NCBI RefSeq assembly: GCF_003173055.1
Contig: NZ_QGLF01000002.1
Coordinates: 620,322 to 684,321, forward strand
Origin: Zavarzinia compransoris
GTDB lineage: Bacteria > Pseudomonadota > Alphaproteobacteria > Zavarziniales > Zavarziniaceae
Length of the DNA: 64,000 bases
Direction of reading: 5' to 3'
This document shows, one piece after another, positions 36,505 to 46,723 of the stretch. Made by a program: the position numbers and the translations under genes. Each line of letters opens with the position of its first letter. The first letter of the stretch is position 1. The notes below the pieces were generated by a model that searched no databases, was not told the origin of the DNA, and saw only the letters and a list, made by a program, of their open reading frames with translations.

Positions 36505-36705
36505 TTAACGCAGCGATTTCATCCAGTCGGCGACTTCCTGCTCGGCCGCCTCCCGGGTCTTGCCGTAGCGCTCCTGGATCCGGCCGACCAATTGGTCGTG
36601 CTTGCCCTCGGCGACGGTGAGGTCGTCATCGGTCAGGCGGCCCCATTTCTCCTTCACCGTGCCGCGCAACTGCTTCCAATTGCCTTTCAGGATATCGCTG
36701 TTCAT
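36505..36705 (-). CDS. CsbD family stress protein
   Basis: A 66-residue soluble protein with the whole CsbD pattern: MNSDILKGNWKQLRGTVKEKWGRLTDDDL then GKHDQLVGRIQERYGKTREAAEQEV. CsbD-like proteins are small, highly expressed general-stress proteins of unknown mechanism. It lies 12 bases downstream of the PRC-barrel gene on the same strand, likely one operon. Confidence 0.92.
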   Translation of the reverse strand: MNSDILKGNWKQLRGTVKEKWGRLTDDDLTVAEGKHDQLVGRIQERYGKTREAAEQEVADWMKSLR

Positions 36706-36717
36706 GGGTGTCCTCCT

Positions 36718-37122
36718 TTAGTTCAGCTGGATTTCCGGCAGGGCCTTCAACTGCTCCGCCGTGGCTGCGATCTGGACCCGGACCTCGCCCCGGTCGATCG
36801 GGGTGACGGTCAGTTCGGCCAGCGAAATCGCCACCTGCTTGTCGCCGACGCCCAGGAAGCCGCCGACCGAAATGATCGCGGCGCTGACCGTATTGTTCTC
36901 GCCGATCACGAGGTCGGTCACTTCGCCGACCTTCTCGCCGACCGCATTGGTGACCTCGGCGCCGATCAGGTCGTTGGCGCGGATGGCGGACGTGCTGCCG
37001 ATCGCGCTTTCGCTGGCGGCCGCGGGGGGCGCCGCCGGCGACAGGGTCTCGGCCGCGAGGGCGGGGACTGCGGCCCCGGCCAGGATGGCGGCAAGGGCGG
37101 CGGCGGTAATCGTCTTTCTCAT
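36718..37122 (-). CDS. Exported PRC-barrel domain protein
   Basis: A 134-residue protein with a signal peptide (residues 1-23, ending VPALA) and a PRC-barrel domain at about 50-115 (RANDLIGAEVTNAVGEKVGEVTDLVIGENNTVSAAIISVGGFLGVGDKQVAISL). Such exported PRC-barrel proteins, often next to CsbD or other stress genes, are thought to act in the periplasm or envelope; mechanism unknown. Its upstream region is the 470-base gap before ffh. Confidence 0.88.
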   Translation of the reverse strand: MRKTITAAALAAILAGAAVPALAAETLSPAAPPAAASESAIGSTSAIRANDLIGAEVTNAVGEKVGEVTDLVIGENNTVSAAIISVGGFLGVGDKQVAISLAELTVTPIDRGEVRVQIAATAEQLKALPEIQLN

Positions 37123-37595
37123 CTGTTCCTCCTTACTTCATCGACCTGTTCAGGTCGTGTTTGACCCAGGGGACGGGCCTGCACGAAGCCGGGGGTGAAT
37201 AAGGCTGCCCGGCTGATGAATTGGCGTGCTGTATCGATCAGCAACGATGAGGAAATGCCGCGCCCCGCCGGAAGGTTCCCGAAAAAATTACTGGACGCCG
37301 GCAATCGGTCATATGGACGAGACTTCGGAGTATCGATCGAAATATTGCCATATTTCGGGGATATAGCGCGGGGAAATCCCCCTGTTCTCTATGGGAATAT
37401 ATCTGGCGCCGATCCTGGCGCGCGGGGGCCGGCGGCGGCCATCGCCAGACTCGATTTGACAAGCCGGCCGGTTTCGGACATCTTCCGCCATCTTCGACGG
37501 ATTTATATATCCGCCGCGCCTACGGGCGTCCGCCGGTCAGCGAGTGTTCGCCCGCCGGCGCCCTTGGTGTTTGTGTAAGGGAATCGGTCCAGAGC
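37123..37595. other. Gene-free region upstream of ffh with palindromes
   Basis: No convincing gene; open frames here have non-genomic codon use. An AT-richer core holds CGAAATAT-TGCC-ATATTTCG (37338-37357, perfect 8-bp arms) and GGGGAAATCCCC (37370-37381). TTGACA at 37456-37461 could be a -35 box for ffh, though the matching -10 is weak. The palindromes may be operators for the PRC-barrel/csbD unit or ffh, or a small RNA; not resolved. Confidence 0.5.
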
Positions 37596-39011
37596 ATGTT
37601 CGAGAGCCTTTCCGATCGTCTTTCCGACGTCTTCGGCCGCCTGACGAAAAAGGGCGCGCTGACCGATTCCGACGTCTCGGAAGCGATGCGCGAAGTCCGC
37701 CTCGCCCTGCTCGAGGCCGATGTCGCCCTGCCCGTGGTCAAGGATTTCGTCGCCGCCGTCAAGGAGAAGGCGATCGGCCAGGATGTGGTCCGGTCGGTGA
37801 CGCCGGGCCAGATGGTGATCAAGATCGTCCACGATCACCTGGTCGAGGTGCTGGGCGGCACCGACAGCCCGGACCTGGACCTGAACGCGGCGCCGCCGGT
37901 GCCGATCATGATGGTCGGCCTCCAGGGCTCGGGCAAGACCACGACGACCGGCAAGATCGCCTATCGCCTGACCCATCGGGACAAGAAGAAAGTCCTGATG
38001 GCCTCCCTCGACACCCGGCGCCCGGCGGCGCAGGAACAGTTGAAGGTGCTGGGCGAGCAGGCGGGTGTCGCCACCCTGCCCATCATCGCCGGCCAGAACC
38101 CGGTCGATATCGCCCGGCGCGCCCTGACCGCGGCCCGTCTGCAGGGCTATGACGTCGTCATTCTCGATACCGCGGGCCGCCTGCATATCGACGAAGCCCT
38201 GATGCAGGAAATCGAGGCAGTCAAGCGCGAGACCAACCCGCATGAAGTGATGCTGGTGGCCGACAGCCTGACCGGCCAGGACGCGGTCACCGTCGCCAAG
38301 CAATTCCACGACCGCATCGGCCTGACCGGCATCGCGCTTACCCGCGTCGACGGCGACGGCCGCGGCGGTGCGGCGCTGTCGATGCGGGCCGTCACCGGCG
38401 TGCCGCTGAAGCTGATGGGTCTCGGCGAAAAGCTGGATGCCCTCGAGGTCTTCCACGCCGACCGTATCGCCAACCGCATCCTCGGCATGGGCGATATCGT
38501 CACCCTCGTCGAAAAGGCGGCGGAGACCATCGACCAGCAGGAAGCCGAGAAAATGGCGGCCAAGCTGGCGAAGGGCACTTTCGACCTCGACGACCTCGCC
38601 CAGCAATTGCGCCAGATGCGCAAGATGGGCGGCATGCAGGGCATGCTGGCCATGCTGCCCGGCGTCGCCAAGGTGAAGGACCAATTGGCCAAGGCCAATC
38701 TCGACGACCGCCATATCAAGCGCCAGGAGGCGATCATCTCGTCGATGACGCCGAAGGAGCGCAAGAACCCCCAGATCATCCAGGCGAAGCGCAAGATCCG
38801 CATCGCCAAGGGCTCCGGCACCTCGGTGCAGGAGGTGAACAAGCTGCTGAAACAGCACCAGCAGATGGCCGACATGATGAAGCGCATGGCCAAGCTCGGC
38901 AAGAAGGGCATGATGCGCGGCGGCCTTGGTGCCCTGTTCGGCGGCGGCGGCGGCATGCCGCCCGGTTTCGGCGGCCCCGGCGGCGGTTTCCCGCCCGGCG
39001 GCCTGAAGTAA
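37596..39011 (+). CDS. ffh: Signal recognition particle protein Ffh
   Basis: A 471-residue SRP GTPase. The N domain is at 1-95, G1 GLQGSGKTTTTGK at 108-120, then DTRRPAAQEQL, DTAGRLHIDEAL and TRVDGDGRGGAALS; the Met-rich M domain (QLRQMRKMGGMQGMLAMLPG, HQQMADMMKRMAKLGKKGMMRGG) binds 4.5S RNA and signal peptides. It ends in a Gly/Pro-rich tail (PPGFGGPGGGFPPGG). First gene of the ffh-rpsP-rimM-trmD-rplS series. The 4.5S RNA gene is not in the window. Confidence 0.98.
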   Translation: MFESLSDRLSDVFGRLTKKGALTDSDVSEAMREVRLALLEADVALPVVKDFVAAVKEKAIGQDVVRSVTPGQMVIKIVHDHLVEVLGGTDSPDLDLNAAPPVPIMMVGLQGSGKTTTTGKIAYRLTHRDKKKVLMASLDTRRPAAQEQLKVLGEQAGVATLPIIAGQNPVDIARRALTAARLQGYDVVILDTAGRLHIDEALMQEIEAVKRETNPHEVMLVADSLTGQDAVTVAKQFHDRIGLTGIALTRVDGDGRGGAALSMRAVTGVPLKLMGLGEKLDALEVFHADRIANRILGMGDIVTLVEKAAETIDQQEAEKMAAKLAKGTFDLDDLAQQLRQMRKMGGMQGMLAMLPGVAKVKDQLAKANLDDRHIKRQEAIISSMTPKERKNPQIIQAKRKIRIAKGSGTSVQEVNKLLKQHQQMADMMKRMAKLGKKGMMRGGLGALFGGGGGMPPGFGGPGGGFPPGGLK

Positions 39012-39057
39012 TCCCAATCTTTGAACCCATTCCGAATTGACGAGAGAGGAATCCTAG

Positions 39058-39414
39058 ATGTCCGTTTCCATTCGCCTGTCGCGTGGCGGTGCCAAGAAGC
39101 GTCCCTACTACCGCATCGTGGTCGCCAGCAGCCGTTCGCCGCGTGACGGCCGCTTCATCGAGCGCCTGGGCACCTATAATCCCCTGCTGCCGCAGGACCA
39201 TGCCGAGCGCCTGACCCTGAACGAAGAGCGCGTGAAGTACTGGCTGTCCCAGGGCGCCCAGCCGACCGACCGCGTGGCCAAGTTCCTCGGCTACAAGGGC
39301 ATCACCGCGGCCCCGGCGGTCTCGGAGCAGCCGAAGAAGTCGGCCCCGAAGGCCAAGGCCCAGGAACGCGCGAAGGCCGCGGCCGAAGCCGCCGCTGCCG
39401 CCGCCGAGGCGTGA
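39058..39414 (+). CDS. rpsP: 30S ribosomal protein S16
   Basis: A 118-residue ribosomal protein. [42 protein letters not shown] is the conserved core in outline; the C terminus is an Ala/Lys/Glu-rich extension common in alphaproteobacteria. AGAGAGGAATCCTAG lies before the ATG. It is 46 bases after ffh and 27 before rimM. Confidence 0.98.
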   Translation: MSVSIRLSRGGAKKRPYYRIVVASSRSPRDGRFIERLGTYNPLLPQDHAERLTLNEERVKYWLSQGAQPTDRVAKFLGYKGITAAPAVSEQPKKSAPKAKAQERAKAAAEAAAAAAEA

Positions 39415-39441
39415 TCTGACGCTTAGCCGAGCACTCTCGTC

Positions 39442-40038
39442 ATGATCGCCCCGAAGAAGACAGCGCCGAAACCCGGCACCGCGGCTCCCGCGGTGGACGG
39501 GCCCGGCTATGTCTGCGTCGGGGCGGTGGCGGGCGCCCACGGCATCCGGGGCGAGGTGAAGGTGAAACCCTTTACCGAGGATCCCATGGCCGTCGGCGGT
39601 TACGGTCCGGTGCTGACCAGCAAGGGCCTGACCCTCGAACTCCAGCCGCTCCGCGTGCAGGGGACGGCGGTGGTGGTGCGGATCGACGGGGTGGACGACC
39701 GGAACAAGGCCGAGGCCCTGCGCGGCCAGCGCCTCTATGTCCCGCGCGCCGTTCTGCCCGAGCCGGACGAGGATGAATTCTATCACGCCGATCTGCTGGG
39801 CCTGCCGGTGCTGGACGGGGCGGGAACGCGCCTCGGCACCGTGGCGGCGATCCAGGATTTCGGCGCCGGCGACATGATCGAGGTCGCCTTCGATGGCGGC
39901 GGTTCCGCCTTCCTGCCCTTCACGCGGGAGGTCGTGCCGGGCGTCGATCTCAAGGCCGGCCATCTGGTCGCCGTGCCGCCGGAAGGCTGGCTCGACGTGC
40001 CGGACGAGGAAAACGGCGAAGCGGGGGCGGGCGCATGA
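39442..40038 (+). CDS. rimM: 16S rRNA processing protein RimM
   Basis: A 198-residue protein assisting maturation of the 30S head by binding S19. The N-terminal RimM domain shows [24 protein letters not shown], the C-terminal PRC-like domain [37 protein letters not shown] and [14 protein letters not shown]. About 20 extra Lys/Pro/Ala residues precede the domain. It overlaps trmD by 4 bases. Confidence 0.96.
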   Translation: MIAPKKTAPKPGTAAPAVDGPGYVCVGAVAGAHGIRGEVKVKPFTEDPMAVGGYGPVLTSKGLTLELQPLRVQGTAVVVRIDGVDDRNKAEALRGQRLYVPRAVLPEPDEDEFYHADLLGLPVLDGAGTRLGTVAAIQDFGAGDMIEVAFDGGGSAFLPFTREVVPGVDLKAGHLVAVPPEGWLDVPDEENGEAGAGA

Positions 40039-40793
40039 CCGCAGCCCCCTGGACCGCCCGCGTGCTGACCCTGTTCCCGGAGATGTTCCCCGGGCCCCTC
40101 GGCCATTCGCTGGCCGGGCGCGCCCTGGAGCGCGACCTGTGGCGGCTGGAGGCGCGGGATATCCGCGCCCATGCCCTGGATCGCCACCATATGGTGGACG
40201 ATACGCCCGCGGGCGGCGGCCCCGGCATGGTGATGAAGCCGGATGTCATCGCCGCGGCGGTCGACGCGGCCCGCGCCGGCCTTGCCGCCCCGACCCTCTA
40301 TCTCTCGCCCCGGGGCAAGCCCCTGGCGCAGGACCGGGTGCGGGAACTGGCCGAAGGGCCGGGCGTCATCCTGCTGTGCGGGCGTTTCGAGGGCGTCGAC
40401 CAGCGGGTGATCGACGGCCGCCAGCTCGAAGAGGTTTCGATCGGCGATTTCGTCCTCTCCGGCGGCGAGCCGGCGGCGCTGTGCCTGATCGACGCCGCGG
40501 TCCGCCTGATCCCGGGCGTGATGGGCGCGGCCGAGACCCTGGCGGAGGAGAGCTTCACCGGCGATCTCCTCGAATATCCGCATTACACGCGGCCGCAGGA
40601 ATGGGAGGGCCGGCGCGTGCCGGAGGTCCTTCTTTCCGGGCATCACGGCCGCATCCATTCCTGGCGCCGCGAGGAAGCCGAACGGCTGACCCGCGAACGC
40701 CGGCCCGATCTCTGGTCGCGTTACCTTGCCCGCAAGGGGCAGGGGATGCGATCGCCCGACACGCACCCTATTTCTGTTTCTCGAAAGGACTGA
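40035..40793 (+). CDS. trmD: tRNA (guanine-37-N1)-methyltransferase TrmD
   Basis: A 252-residue trefoil-knot methyltransferase making m1G37 in t[55 protein letters not shown] and the knot segment [20 protein letters not shown] are all present. The frame begins within the rimM stop (ATGA) and ends 5 bases before rplS. Confidence 0.97.
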   Translation: MTAAPWTARVLTLFPEMFPGPLGHSLAGRALERDLWRLEARDIRAHALDRHHMVDDTPAGGGPGMVMKPDVIAAAVDAARAGLAAPTLYLSPRGKPLAQDRVRELAEGPGVILLCGRFEGVDQRVIDGRQLEEVSIGDFVLSGGEPAALCLIDAAVRLIPGVMGAAETLAEESFTGDLLEYPHYTRPQEWEGRRVPEVLLSGHHGRIHSWRREEAERLTRERRPDLWSRYLARKGQGMRSPDTHPISVSRKD

Positions 40794-40798
40794 TCCCC

Positions 40799-41185
40799 AT
40801 GACCAACATCATCGACCAGCTCGAGGCCGAGCAGATCGCGGCGGTCACCGAAGGCAAGACCATCCCGGCGTTCCGCCCGGGCGACACCGTGAAGGTGAAC
40901 GTGAAGGTCGTCGAAGGCACCCGCGAGCGCATCCAGGCTTTCGAAGGCGTCGTCATCGCCCGCAACAACAAGGGCGCCAACGCGTCCTTCACCGTGCGCA
41001 AGATCTCCTACGGCGAAGGCGTGGAACGCGTGTTCCCGCTCTATTCGCCGCGCCTCGATTCGATCCAGGTCGTGCGCCGCGGCAAGGTCCGCCGCTCGAA
41101 GCTCTATTACCTGCGCGATCGTCGCGGCAAGTCGGCCCGCATCGTCGAGAAGGTCGACCGCCGCGAAGGCGCCAAGGCCGAGTAA
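40799..41185 (+). CDS. rplS: 50S ribosomal protein L19
   Basis: A 128-residue ribosomal protein with the family core [35 protein letters not shown] and [41 protein letters not shown]. The start at 40799 ([12 protein letters not shown]) is preceded by AAAGGA. Last ribosomal gene before the leucine genes. Confidence 0.98.
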   Translation: MTNIIDQLEAEQIAAVTEGKTIPAFRPGDTVKVNVKVVEGTRERIQAFEGVVIARNNKGANASFTVRKISYGEGVERVFPLYSPRLDSIQVVRRGKVRRSKLYYLRDRRGKSARIVEKVDRREGAKAE

Positions 41186-41186
41186 T

Positions 41187-41247
41187 CCGGCCGCCCGTCC
41201 GTCCTTTCGCCGGCCCGGCGGCTTTGTCGCCGGGCCTGGGCGGCCGG
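41187..41247 (+). terminator. Nested GC-rich hairpin between rplS and leuC
   Basis: A 10-bp outer stem CCGGCCGCCC/GGGCGGCCGG (41187-41196 with 41238-41247) encloses a 9-bp stem GGCCCGGCG/CGCCGGGCC (41212-41220 with 41228-41236). It starts just after the rplS stop and has no T run, so it may be a weak terminator, a processing signal, or a leader structure for leuC. Confidence 0.5.
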
Positions 41248-41296
41248 GGCTCGAGTTATTGCATGACGGCCGTTTTGACGGCTCAAGGAACGGAAA

Positions 41297-42700
41297 ATGT
41301 CAGGTCCGCGCACGCTCTACGACAAGATCTGGGACAGCCATCTGGTTGAAATGTCGGAGGACGGCACCGGCCTCCTCTATATCGACCGGCATCTCGTGCA
41401 CGAGGTGACCAGCCCCCAGGCTTTCGAAGGCCTGCGCATGACCGGCCGCAAGGTCCACCGCCCGGAAGCGACGCTGGCGGTGCCCGATCATAACGTGCCG
41501 ACGACCGACCGTTCCAAGGGCATCGCCGATCCCGAATCCGCCCTGCAGGTCTCGACCCTCGAGGCCAACTGCAAGGAATTCGGCGTCGAATATCTCGGCA
41601 TGGAAGATATCCGCCAGGGCATCGTCCATATCGTCGGCCCCGAACAGGGCCTGACCCTGCCGGGCATGACCATCGTCTGCGGCGACAGCCACACGGCGAC
41701 CCATGGCGCCTTCGGCTCGCTCGCCTTCGGCATTGGCACCTCCGAGGTCGAGCATGTGCTGGCGACCCAGACCCTGATCCAGAAGCGTTCGAAGAACATG
41801 CGGATCACGGTCGACGGCGATCTGGCGCCGGGCGTCACCGCCAAGGACATCGTGCTGGCCATCATCGGCCGGATCGGCACCGCGGGCGCCACCGGTTACG
41901 TGGTCGAATTCGCCGGCTCCGCCATCCGCGGCCTGTCCATGGAAGGCCGCATGACCATCTGCAACATGACGATCGAGGCGGGCGGCCGCGCCGGCCTGAT
42001 CGCGCCGGACGAGATCACCTTCGCCTATGTCGCCGGCAAGCCCCGCGCGCCCAAGGCCGGCGGTTTCGAACAGGCGGTCTCCTGGTGGAAGACGCTGGCG
42101 ACCGACGACGGCGCCGTCTTCGACAAGGAAATCGTCCTCGACGCCGCCGCGATCGTGCCGCAGGTGACCTGGGGCACCAGCCCGGAAGACGTGCTGCCCA
42201 TCACCGCCGCCGTGCCGAACCCCGCCGATGTGGCGGACGAGGGCAAGCGCGTGGCGATCGAACGCGCGCTCGCCTATATGGGCCTGACCCCGGGCACGCC
42301 GCTGGAAGAGGTGAAGATCGACCGGGTCTTCATCGGTTCCTGCACCAACGGCCGGATCGAGGACCTGCGCGCCGCCGCCGCCGTCGCCAAGGGCCGCAAG
42401 GTGGCGTCCCATGTCGGCGCCATGGTGGTGCCGGGTTCGGGCCTCGTCAAGGAACAGGCGGAAGCCGAGGGGCTGGACAAGATCTTCATCGAGGCCGGCT
42501 TCGAATGGCGCGAGCCGGGCTGTTCCATGTGTCTTGCCATGAATGCCGACCGGCTGGAGCCGGGCGAGCGCTGCGCCTCGACCTCGAACCGCAACTTCGA
42601 GGGTCGCCAGGGCCGCGGCGGCCGCACCCATCTGGTCAGCCCGGCCATGGCGGTCGCGGCGGCGGTCACCGGCCATCTAGCCGACATCCGCAAGCTCTGA
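41297..42700 (+). CDS. leuC: 3-isopropylmalate dehydratase large subunit
   Basis: A 467-residue [4Fe-4S] enzyme subunit of leucine synthesis, isomerising 2- to 3-isopropylmalate together with LeuD. Features: [12 protein letters not shown] start, [32 protein letters not shown], cluster cysteines in [13 protein letters not shown] and GCSMCLAMN, and [23 protein letters not shown]. It precedes leuD by 18 bases. Control may involve the hairpin upstream. Confidence 0.97.
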   Translation: MSGPRTLYDKIWDSHLVEMSEDGTGLLYIDRHLVHEVTSPQAFEGLRMTGRKVHRPEATLAVPDHNVPTTDRSKGIADPESALQVSTLEANCKEFGVEYLGMEDIRQGIVHIVGPEQGLTLPGMTIVCGDSHTATHGAFGSLAFGIGTSEVEHVLATQTLIQKRSKNMRITVDGDLAPGVTAKDIVLAIIGRIGTAGATGYVVEFAGSAIRGLSMEGRMTICNMTIEAGGRAGLIAPDEITFAYVAGKPRAPKAGGFEQAVSWWKTLATDDGAVFDKEIVLDAAAIVPQVTWGTSPEDVLPITAAVPNPADVADEGKRVAIERALAYMGLTPGTPLEEVKIDRVFIGSCTNGRIEDLRAAAAVAKGRKVASHVGAMVVPGSGLVKEQAEAEGLDKIFIEAGFEWREPGCSMCLAMNADRLEPGERCASTSNRNFEGRQGRGGRTHLVSPAMAVAAAVTGHLADIRKL

Positions 42701-42718
42701 GCGGGAGGAGGTAACACC

Positions 42719-43330
42719 ATGCAGCCCTTCAAGACGCTGGCCGGCATCGCCGCCCCCCTGCCCCTGATCAATATCGACACCGATATGATCATCCCGAAGC
42801 AGTTCCTGAAGACGATCAAGCGCACCGGCCTCGGCGTCAATCTGTTCGCCGAGATGCGCTATGACGACCAGGGCAACGAAAACCCGGATTTCGTGCTGAA
42901 CCAGCCGGCGTGGCGGAAGGCGGAAATCCTGGTCGCCGGCGCCAATTTCGGCTGCGGTTCCAGCCGCGAGCACGCGCCCTGGGCGATCCTCGATTTCGGC
43001 ATCCGCTGCGTCATCGCGCCGAGCTTCGCCGACATCTTCTACAACAACTGCTTCAAGAACGGCATCCTGCCGATCGTCCTGCCGCAGGAACAGGTCGACC
43101 TCCTGATGGACGACGCCCGGCGCGGCGCCAATGCCGTCGTCAGCATCGACCTGGAACGCCAGGAGATCACGGGCCCCGACGGCGGCAAGATCAAGTTCGA
43201 CGTCGATCCCTTCCGCAAGCATTGCCTGCTCAACGGGCTCGACGACATCGGCCTGACGCTCGTGAAGAAGCCGGAGATCGACAGCTTCGAAGCCCGGCAG
43301 AGACTGTCCCAGCCCTGGCTCTACGTCTGA
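42719..43330 (+). CDS. leuD: 3-isopropylmalate dehydratase small subunit
   Basis: A 203-residue swivel-domain partner of Leu[27 protein letters not shown] and [37 protein letters not shown] are canonical. GGGAGGAGG precedes the ATG. It is followed by a strong terminator that separates it from leuB. Confidence 0.97.
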   Translation: MQPFKTLAGIAAPLPLINIDTDMIIPKQFLKTIKRTGLGVNLFAEMRYDDQGNENPDFVLNQPAWRKAEILVAGANFGCGSSREHAPWAILDFGIRCVIAPSFADIFYNNCFKNGILPIVLPQEQVDLLMDDARRGANAVVSIDLERQEITGPDGGKIKFDVDPFRKHCLLNGLDDIGLTLVKKPEIDSFEARQRLSQPWLYV

Positions 43331-43344
43331 GGCGGCAGGATTGA

Positions 43345-43379
43345 CCCCGGACCGCCGTCGAGGCGGATCCGGGGTTTTT
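43345..43379 (+). terminator. Rho-independent terminator after leuD
   Basis: CCCCGG-A-CCGCC (43345-43356) pairs with GGCGG-AT-CCGGGG (43362-43374), loop GTCGA, followed by TTTTT. It lies 14 bases after the leuD stop and 56 before leuB, so leuB is either reached by read-through/attenuation or has its own promoter. Confidence 0.85.
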
Positions 43380-43434
43380 CGTCGATGCGGCCCCATCCGC
43401 GCGGGCCCGCATCCATCAAATCGAGGAAATGAAA

Positions 43435-44547
43435 ATGGCCACCAAGGGCAAGCTCCTGATCCTGCCGGGCGACGGCATCGGTATCGAAGTGATGCGGGAA
43501 GTCCGCCGCGTGATCGACTGGCTGGCCAAGCGCCGCGGCATCGAATTCGAGACCGAGGAAGCCCTGGTCGGCGGCTCGTCGATCGATGCCTACGGCAAGC
43601 CGGTCACCGATGAAACCATGAAGATCGCGCTTGAGGCCGATGCGGTGCTGCTCGGCGCCGTCGGCGGCCCGAAGTGGGACAGCCTGCCGTTCGAGGTGAA
43701 GCCGGAACGCGGCCTCCTGCGCCTGCGCAAGGACCTTGGCCTGTTTGCCAACCTGCGTCCGGCGCTGTGCTTCGACGCGCTGGTCGATGCCTCCACCCTG
43801 AAGCCGGAAATCGTCCGCGGCCTCGATATCATGATCGTGCGCGAACTGACCGGCGGCGTCTATTTCGGCACCCCGCGCGGCATCGAGACCCTGGCCGACG
43901 GCTCGCGCCGGGGCGTGAATACCCAGGTCTATACGACCGAGGAAATCCGCCGCGTCGCCCGCGTCGCCTTCGACATCGCGCAGAAGCGGAACAACAAGGT
44001 CACCTCGTCCGAGAAGGCCAATGTGATGGAATCGGGCATCCTGTGGCGCGAGGAAGTCACCTTCGTGCACGACCAGGAATTCCCGGGCGTCGAACTCAGC
44101 CATATGTATGCCGACAATTGCGCCATGCAGCTGGTCCGTAACCCCAAGCAGTTCGACGTGATCGTCACCGACAATCTGTTCGGCGACCTGCTGTCCGATG
44201 CCGCCGCCATGCTCACCGGCTCCCTCGGCATGCTGCCCTCGGCCTCGCTCGGCGCTGCCGACGAGAACGGCAAGCGGAAGGCGATGTACGAGCCGGTCCA
44301 CGGCTCGGCCCCGGATATCGCGGGCAAGGACCTAGCCAACCCGATCGCCACCATCCTCTCCTTCGCCATGGCGCTGCGCTATTCCTTCGACCTCGGCGAG
44401 GAAGCGGGCCTGATCGAGAAGGCGGTCGAGAATGTGCTGGCCGGGGGCTTGCGCACCGGCGACATCATGCAGCCGGGCATGGCCAAGGTTTCGACCGGCG
44501 TGATGGGCGAATCCATCATCCGCGCCCTCGACAAGCTCTCGGCCTGA
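43435..44547 (+). CDS. leuB: 3-isopropylmalate dehydrogenase
   Basis: A 370-residue NAD-dependent oxidative decarboxylase giving 2-ketoisocaproate precursor in leucine synthesis. [52 protein letters not shown]-like [12 protein letters not shown] and [28 protein letters not shown] are characteristic. Start is the ATG at 43435, 7 bases after GAGGAA; an ATG at 43429 is too close to it. An intrinsic terminator lies upstream and a long palindrome downstream. Confidence 0.97.
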   Translation: MATKGKLLILPGDGIGIEVMREVRRVIDWLAKRRGIEFETEEALVGGSSIDAYGKPVTDETMKIALEADAVLLGAVGGPKWDSLPFEVKPERGLLRLRKDLGLFANLRPALCFDALVDASTLKPEIVRGLDIMIVRELTGGVYFGTPRGIETLADGSRRGVNTQVYTTEEIRRVARVAFDIAQKRNNKVTSSEKANVMESGILWREEVTFVHDQEFPGVELSHMYADNCAMQLVRNPKQFDVIVTDNLFGDLLSDAAAMLTGSLGMLPSASLGAADENGKRKAMYEPVHGSAPDIAGKDLANPIATILSFAMALRYSFDLGEEAGLIEKAVENVLAGGLRTGDIMQPGMAKVSTGVMGESIIRALDKLSA

Positions 44548-44561
44548 GCGGCGGCGGGTTT

Positions 44562-44656
44562 CCCCTCACCCAACCCTCTCCCCGAAGGGGCGAGGGCTTG
44601 CAGCCCGCGTGGTCGGGCTCCCTCGCCCCCTTGGGGGAGAGGGTTGGGGTGAGGGG
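44562..44656. repeat. Long interspersed palindrome, copy 3 (leuB-argE gap)
   Basis: Arms CCCCTCACCCAACCCTCTCC.. (44562-44583) and its complement (44634-44656, one extra G) enclose GGGGCGAGGG/CCCTCGCCCC and AGCCCG/CGGGCT, so the 95 bases fold into one almost perfect hairpin. It fills the gap between convergent leuB and argE and may act as bidirectional terminator. Same family as 19335-19429. Confidence 0.9.
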
Positions 44657-44664
44657 GTAATCTC

Positions 44665-45834
44665 TCAATTCACGCAGACGCGGTCGGCGAGCTTCCGCAG
44701 GAAAGTGACGCAGGCGTCCATCTGCTCGATCGCCACGAATTCGTTCGGGCGGTGGGCCTGGAGGATGTCGCCGGGGCCGCAGATCACGGTCGGGATGCCG
44801 TGGACCTGGAAGATCCCGGCCTCGGTGGCATAGGAGACCGCCAGCGTATCGTTCACGCCGGCCAGCGCCTTGGCCAAGGTTTCGGCGGCGGAACCGGGAT
44901 CGGGGCTGAGGGCCGGCGTGATCGAGCGCGGCATGGTAGTGACGGCGGCGATGCCGGGAGCCTTTTCCTCCATCGCCGGCAGCACCTTGGTGCGCACGTG
45001 CTCCTCGAAGCGGCGGATCGGCTCGTCCGCGTCGGTGCCGGGCAGGGAGCGGTATTCCCAGACGAACTGGCAATGGCGCGGGATGATGTTCACCGCGGTG
45101 CCGCCGTGGATGGTGCCGACCGACAGGGTGGTGAAGGGCGGCGTGAAGCGGCCGGTGGCATCGCCCCGGGCCTTCAGCTCGTCGCCGAGGCCGGCCAGGA
45201 AGCGGATGAGATCGGCCGCGACCATGATCGCATTGACGCCGATATGGGTGGCGCTCGAATGCGCCTCGAGCCCGGTGACCGTGGTGACGAAGGAGCGGAT
45301 GCCCTTGTGGGCATCGACCACCTGCATCATCGACGGCTCGCCGACGAGGCAGAGGCGCGGCTTCGGGTGATGGGCGAGGACATGGGCGATCAGCCCGTGG
45401 ACGCCGAGGCAGCCGACCTCCTCGTCATAGGAGAAGGCGAGGTGGATGGGTTCCCGCAGGCCCCGCTCCAGGAATTCCGGCACCAGGGCGAGGCAGCAGG
45501 CGACGAAACCCTTCATGTCGCAGGTGCCGCGGCCGTAGAGCCGGCCGTGCTGCTCGGTCACGGTCCAGGGGTCGGTGTCCCAGTCCTGGTCGTCGACGGG
45601 CACCACATCGGTATGGCCGGAGAGGATGACGCCGCCCGCCGTCTTCGGGCCGAGGGTGGCATAGAGATTGGCCTTGGCGCCGCCGTGGTCGAACACCAGT
45701 TCGCTGTCGACGCCGTGGCCGGCCAGATAGGAGCGGACGAAATCGATCAGGTCGAGATTGGAATTCCGGCTCGTCGTGTCGAAGGCGACGAGGCGCCTCA
45801 GCATCTCGATCGCGTCCATCCGTTCACCGGCCAT
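44665..45834 (-). CDS. argE: Acetylornithine deacetylase (ArgE/M20 family)
   Basis: A 389-residue M20 metallopeptidase-family enzyme expected to deacetylate N-acetylornithine in arginine synthesis. Metal-site motifs: LSGHTDVVPVDDQDW (His, Asp), GRGTCDMKGFVA, FSYDEEVGCLG (Glu-Glu) and CGPGDILQAHRPNEFV (His); VGEPS is also typical. The start at 45834 follows GGAGGGGAAGC. Related M20 amidases cannot be excluded. The gene converges on leuB across the palindrome. Confidence 0.88.
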   Translation of the reverse strand: MAGERMDAIEMLRRLVAFDTTSRNSNLDLIDFVRSYLAGHGVDSELVFDHGGAKANLYATLGPKTAGGVILSGHTDVVPVDDQDWDTDPWTVTEQHGRLYGRGTCDMKGFVACCLALVPEFLERGLREPIHLAFSYDEEVGCLGVHGLIAHVLAHHPKPRLCLVGEPSMMQVVDAHKGIRSFVTTVTGLEAHSSATHIGVNAIMVAADLIRFLAGLGDELKARGDATGRFTPPFTTLSVGTIHGGTAVNIIPRHCQFVWEYRSLPGTDADEPIRRFEEHVRTKVLPAMEEKAPGIAAVTTMPRSITPALSPDPGSAAETLAKALAGVNDTLAVSYATEAGIFQVHGIPTVICGPGDILQAHRPNEFVAIEQMDACVTFLRKLADRVCVN

Positions 45835-45908
45835 TGCTTCCCCTCCAGACGGCAACGCCCGCTCCCCGGTGGGAAGCGGGCGATTCTCGCGCTGCACTAT
45901 ACCTGAAA

Positions 45909-46592
45909 TCAGGCGCCGACGCTGGAGGCCGGATTGCCGATGATGGTCAGGAATTCGCGCCGGGTGAGCGGATCGTGGCGGAAGGCGCCCAGCATGCGCG
46001 AGGTGACCATGGAAACGCCCGGCTTGTGCACGCCGCGCGTGGTCATGCATTGGTGCTGGGCTTCGATGACGACGGCGACGCCGCGCGGCTGCAGCACCTC
46101 GTCGATCGAATTGGCGATCTGCGCCGTCAGCTTTTCCTGGACCTGGAAACGCTTGGCATAGGCATCGACCACGCGGGCGAGCTTGGAAATACCCACCACC
46201 CGGTTCTTCGGCAGATAGGCGACATGGGCCTTGCCGATGATCGGCACCATATGGTGCTCGCAATGGCTTTCCAGGCGGATGTCCTTCAGGACGATCATCT
46301 CGTCGTAGCCTTCGACTTCCTCGAAGGTGCGGTTCAGCATTTCGACCGGATCGGCATCATAGCCGGCGAAGAATTCCTCATAGGCGCGGGCGACGCGGGC
46401 GGGCGTATCGACCAGGCCCTCGCGGTCCGGGTCGTCGCCGGCCCAGAGCAGCAGGGTGCGGATCGCGGATTCCGCCTCTTCCCGGCTGGGGCGGTCGGTG
46501 CGCGCCTTGCCGAGGACGAGGTTGGATTCGCGGCCCCGGGCCTTGGCGCCCGCCTTGTCGTCGCCGAGCTTCAGGGTGGGGGTGATGGTCAT
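45909..46592 (-). CDS. folE: GTP cyclohydrolase I
   Basis: A 227-residue enzyme opening the GTP ring to 7,8-dihydroneopterin triphosphate, the first step of folate synthesis. Zinc ligands are in [22 protein letters not shown] and [16 protein letters not shown]; substrate-binding [23 protein letters not shown] and a [11 protein letters not shown] block are present. The start at 46592 is followed by a 40-residue variable N terminus. It is 75 bases upstream of argE on the same strand; a CGCCCGCT/AGCGGGCG hairpin (45856-45882) lies between. Confidence 0.96.
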   Translation of the reverse strand: MTITPTLKLGDDKAGAKARGRESNLVLGKARTDRPSREEAESAIRTLLLWAGDDPDREGLVDTPARVARAYEEFFAGYDADPVEMLNRTFEEVEGYDEMIVLKDIRLESHCEHHMVPIIGKAHVAYLPKNRVVGISKLARVVDAYAKRFQVQEKLTAQIANSIDEVLQPRGVAVVIEAQHQCMTTRGVHKPGVSMVTSRMLGAFRHDPLTRREFLTIIGNPASSVGA

Positions 46593-46723
46593 TGTCTTCC
46601 CTTTCGTTCGGGGGCGTCTCCCCCCGTGTTTCCGGGCCCCAATCGTCATTGCCGGCCGGTATTCGATTCCGTTCTACGCAAACAACGCCGGCCGGATCAG
46701 CTGGCCGTGGCCGGCTGATCCTG

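Noticed and set aside
37195-37578. A 127-codon plus-strand frame in the gap before ffh
   Set aside because: No ribosome binding site, no recognisable family, and it runs through the palindromes; composition differs from real genes here.
45856-45882. CGCCCGCT/AGCGGGCG hairpin between folE and argE as an intrinsic terminator
   Set aside because: No T run on either strand; it may be structural, but terminator function is not supported.
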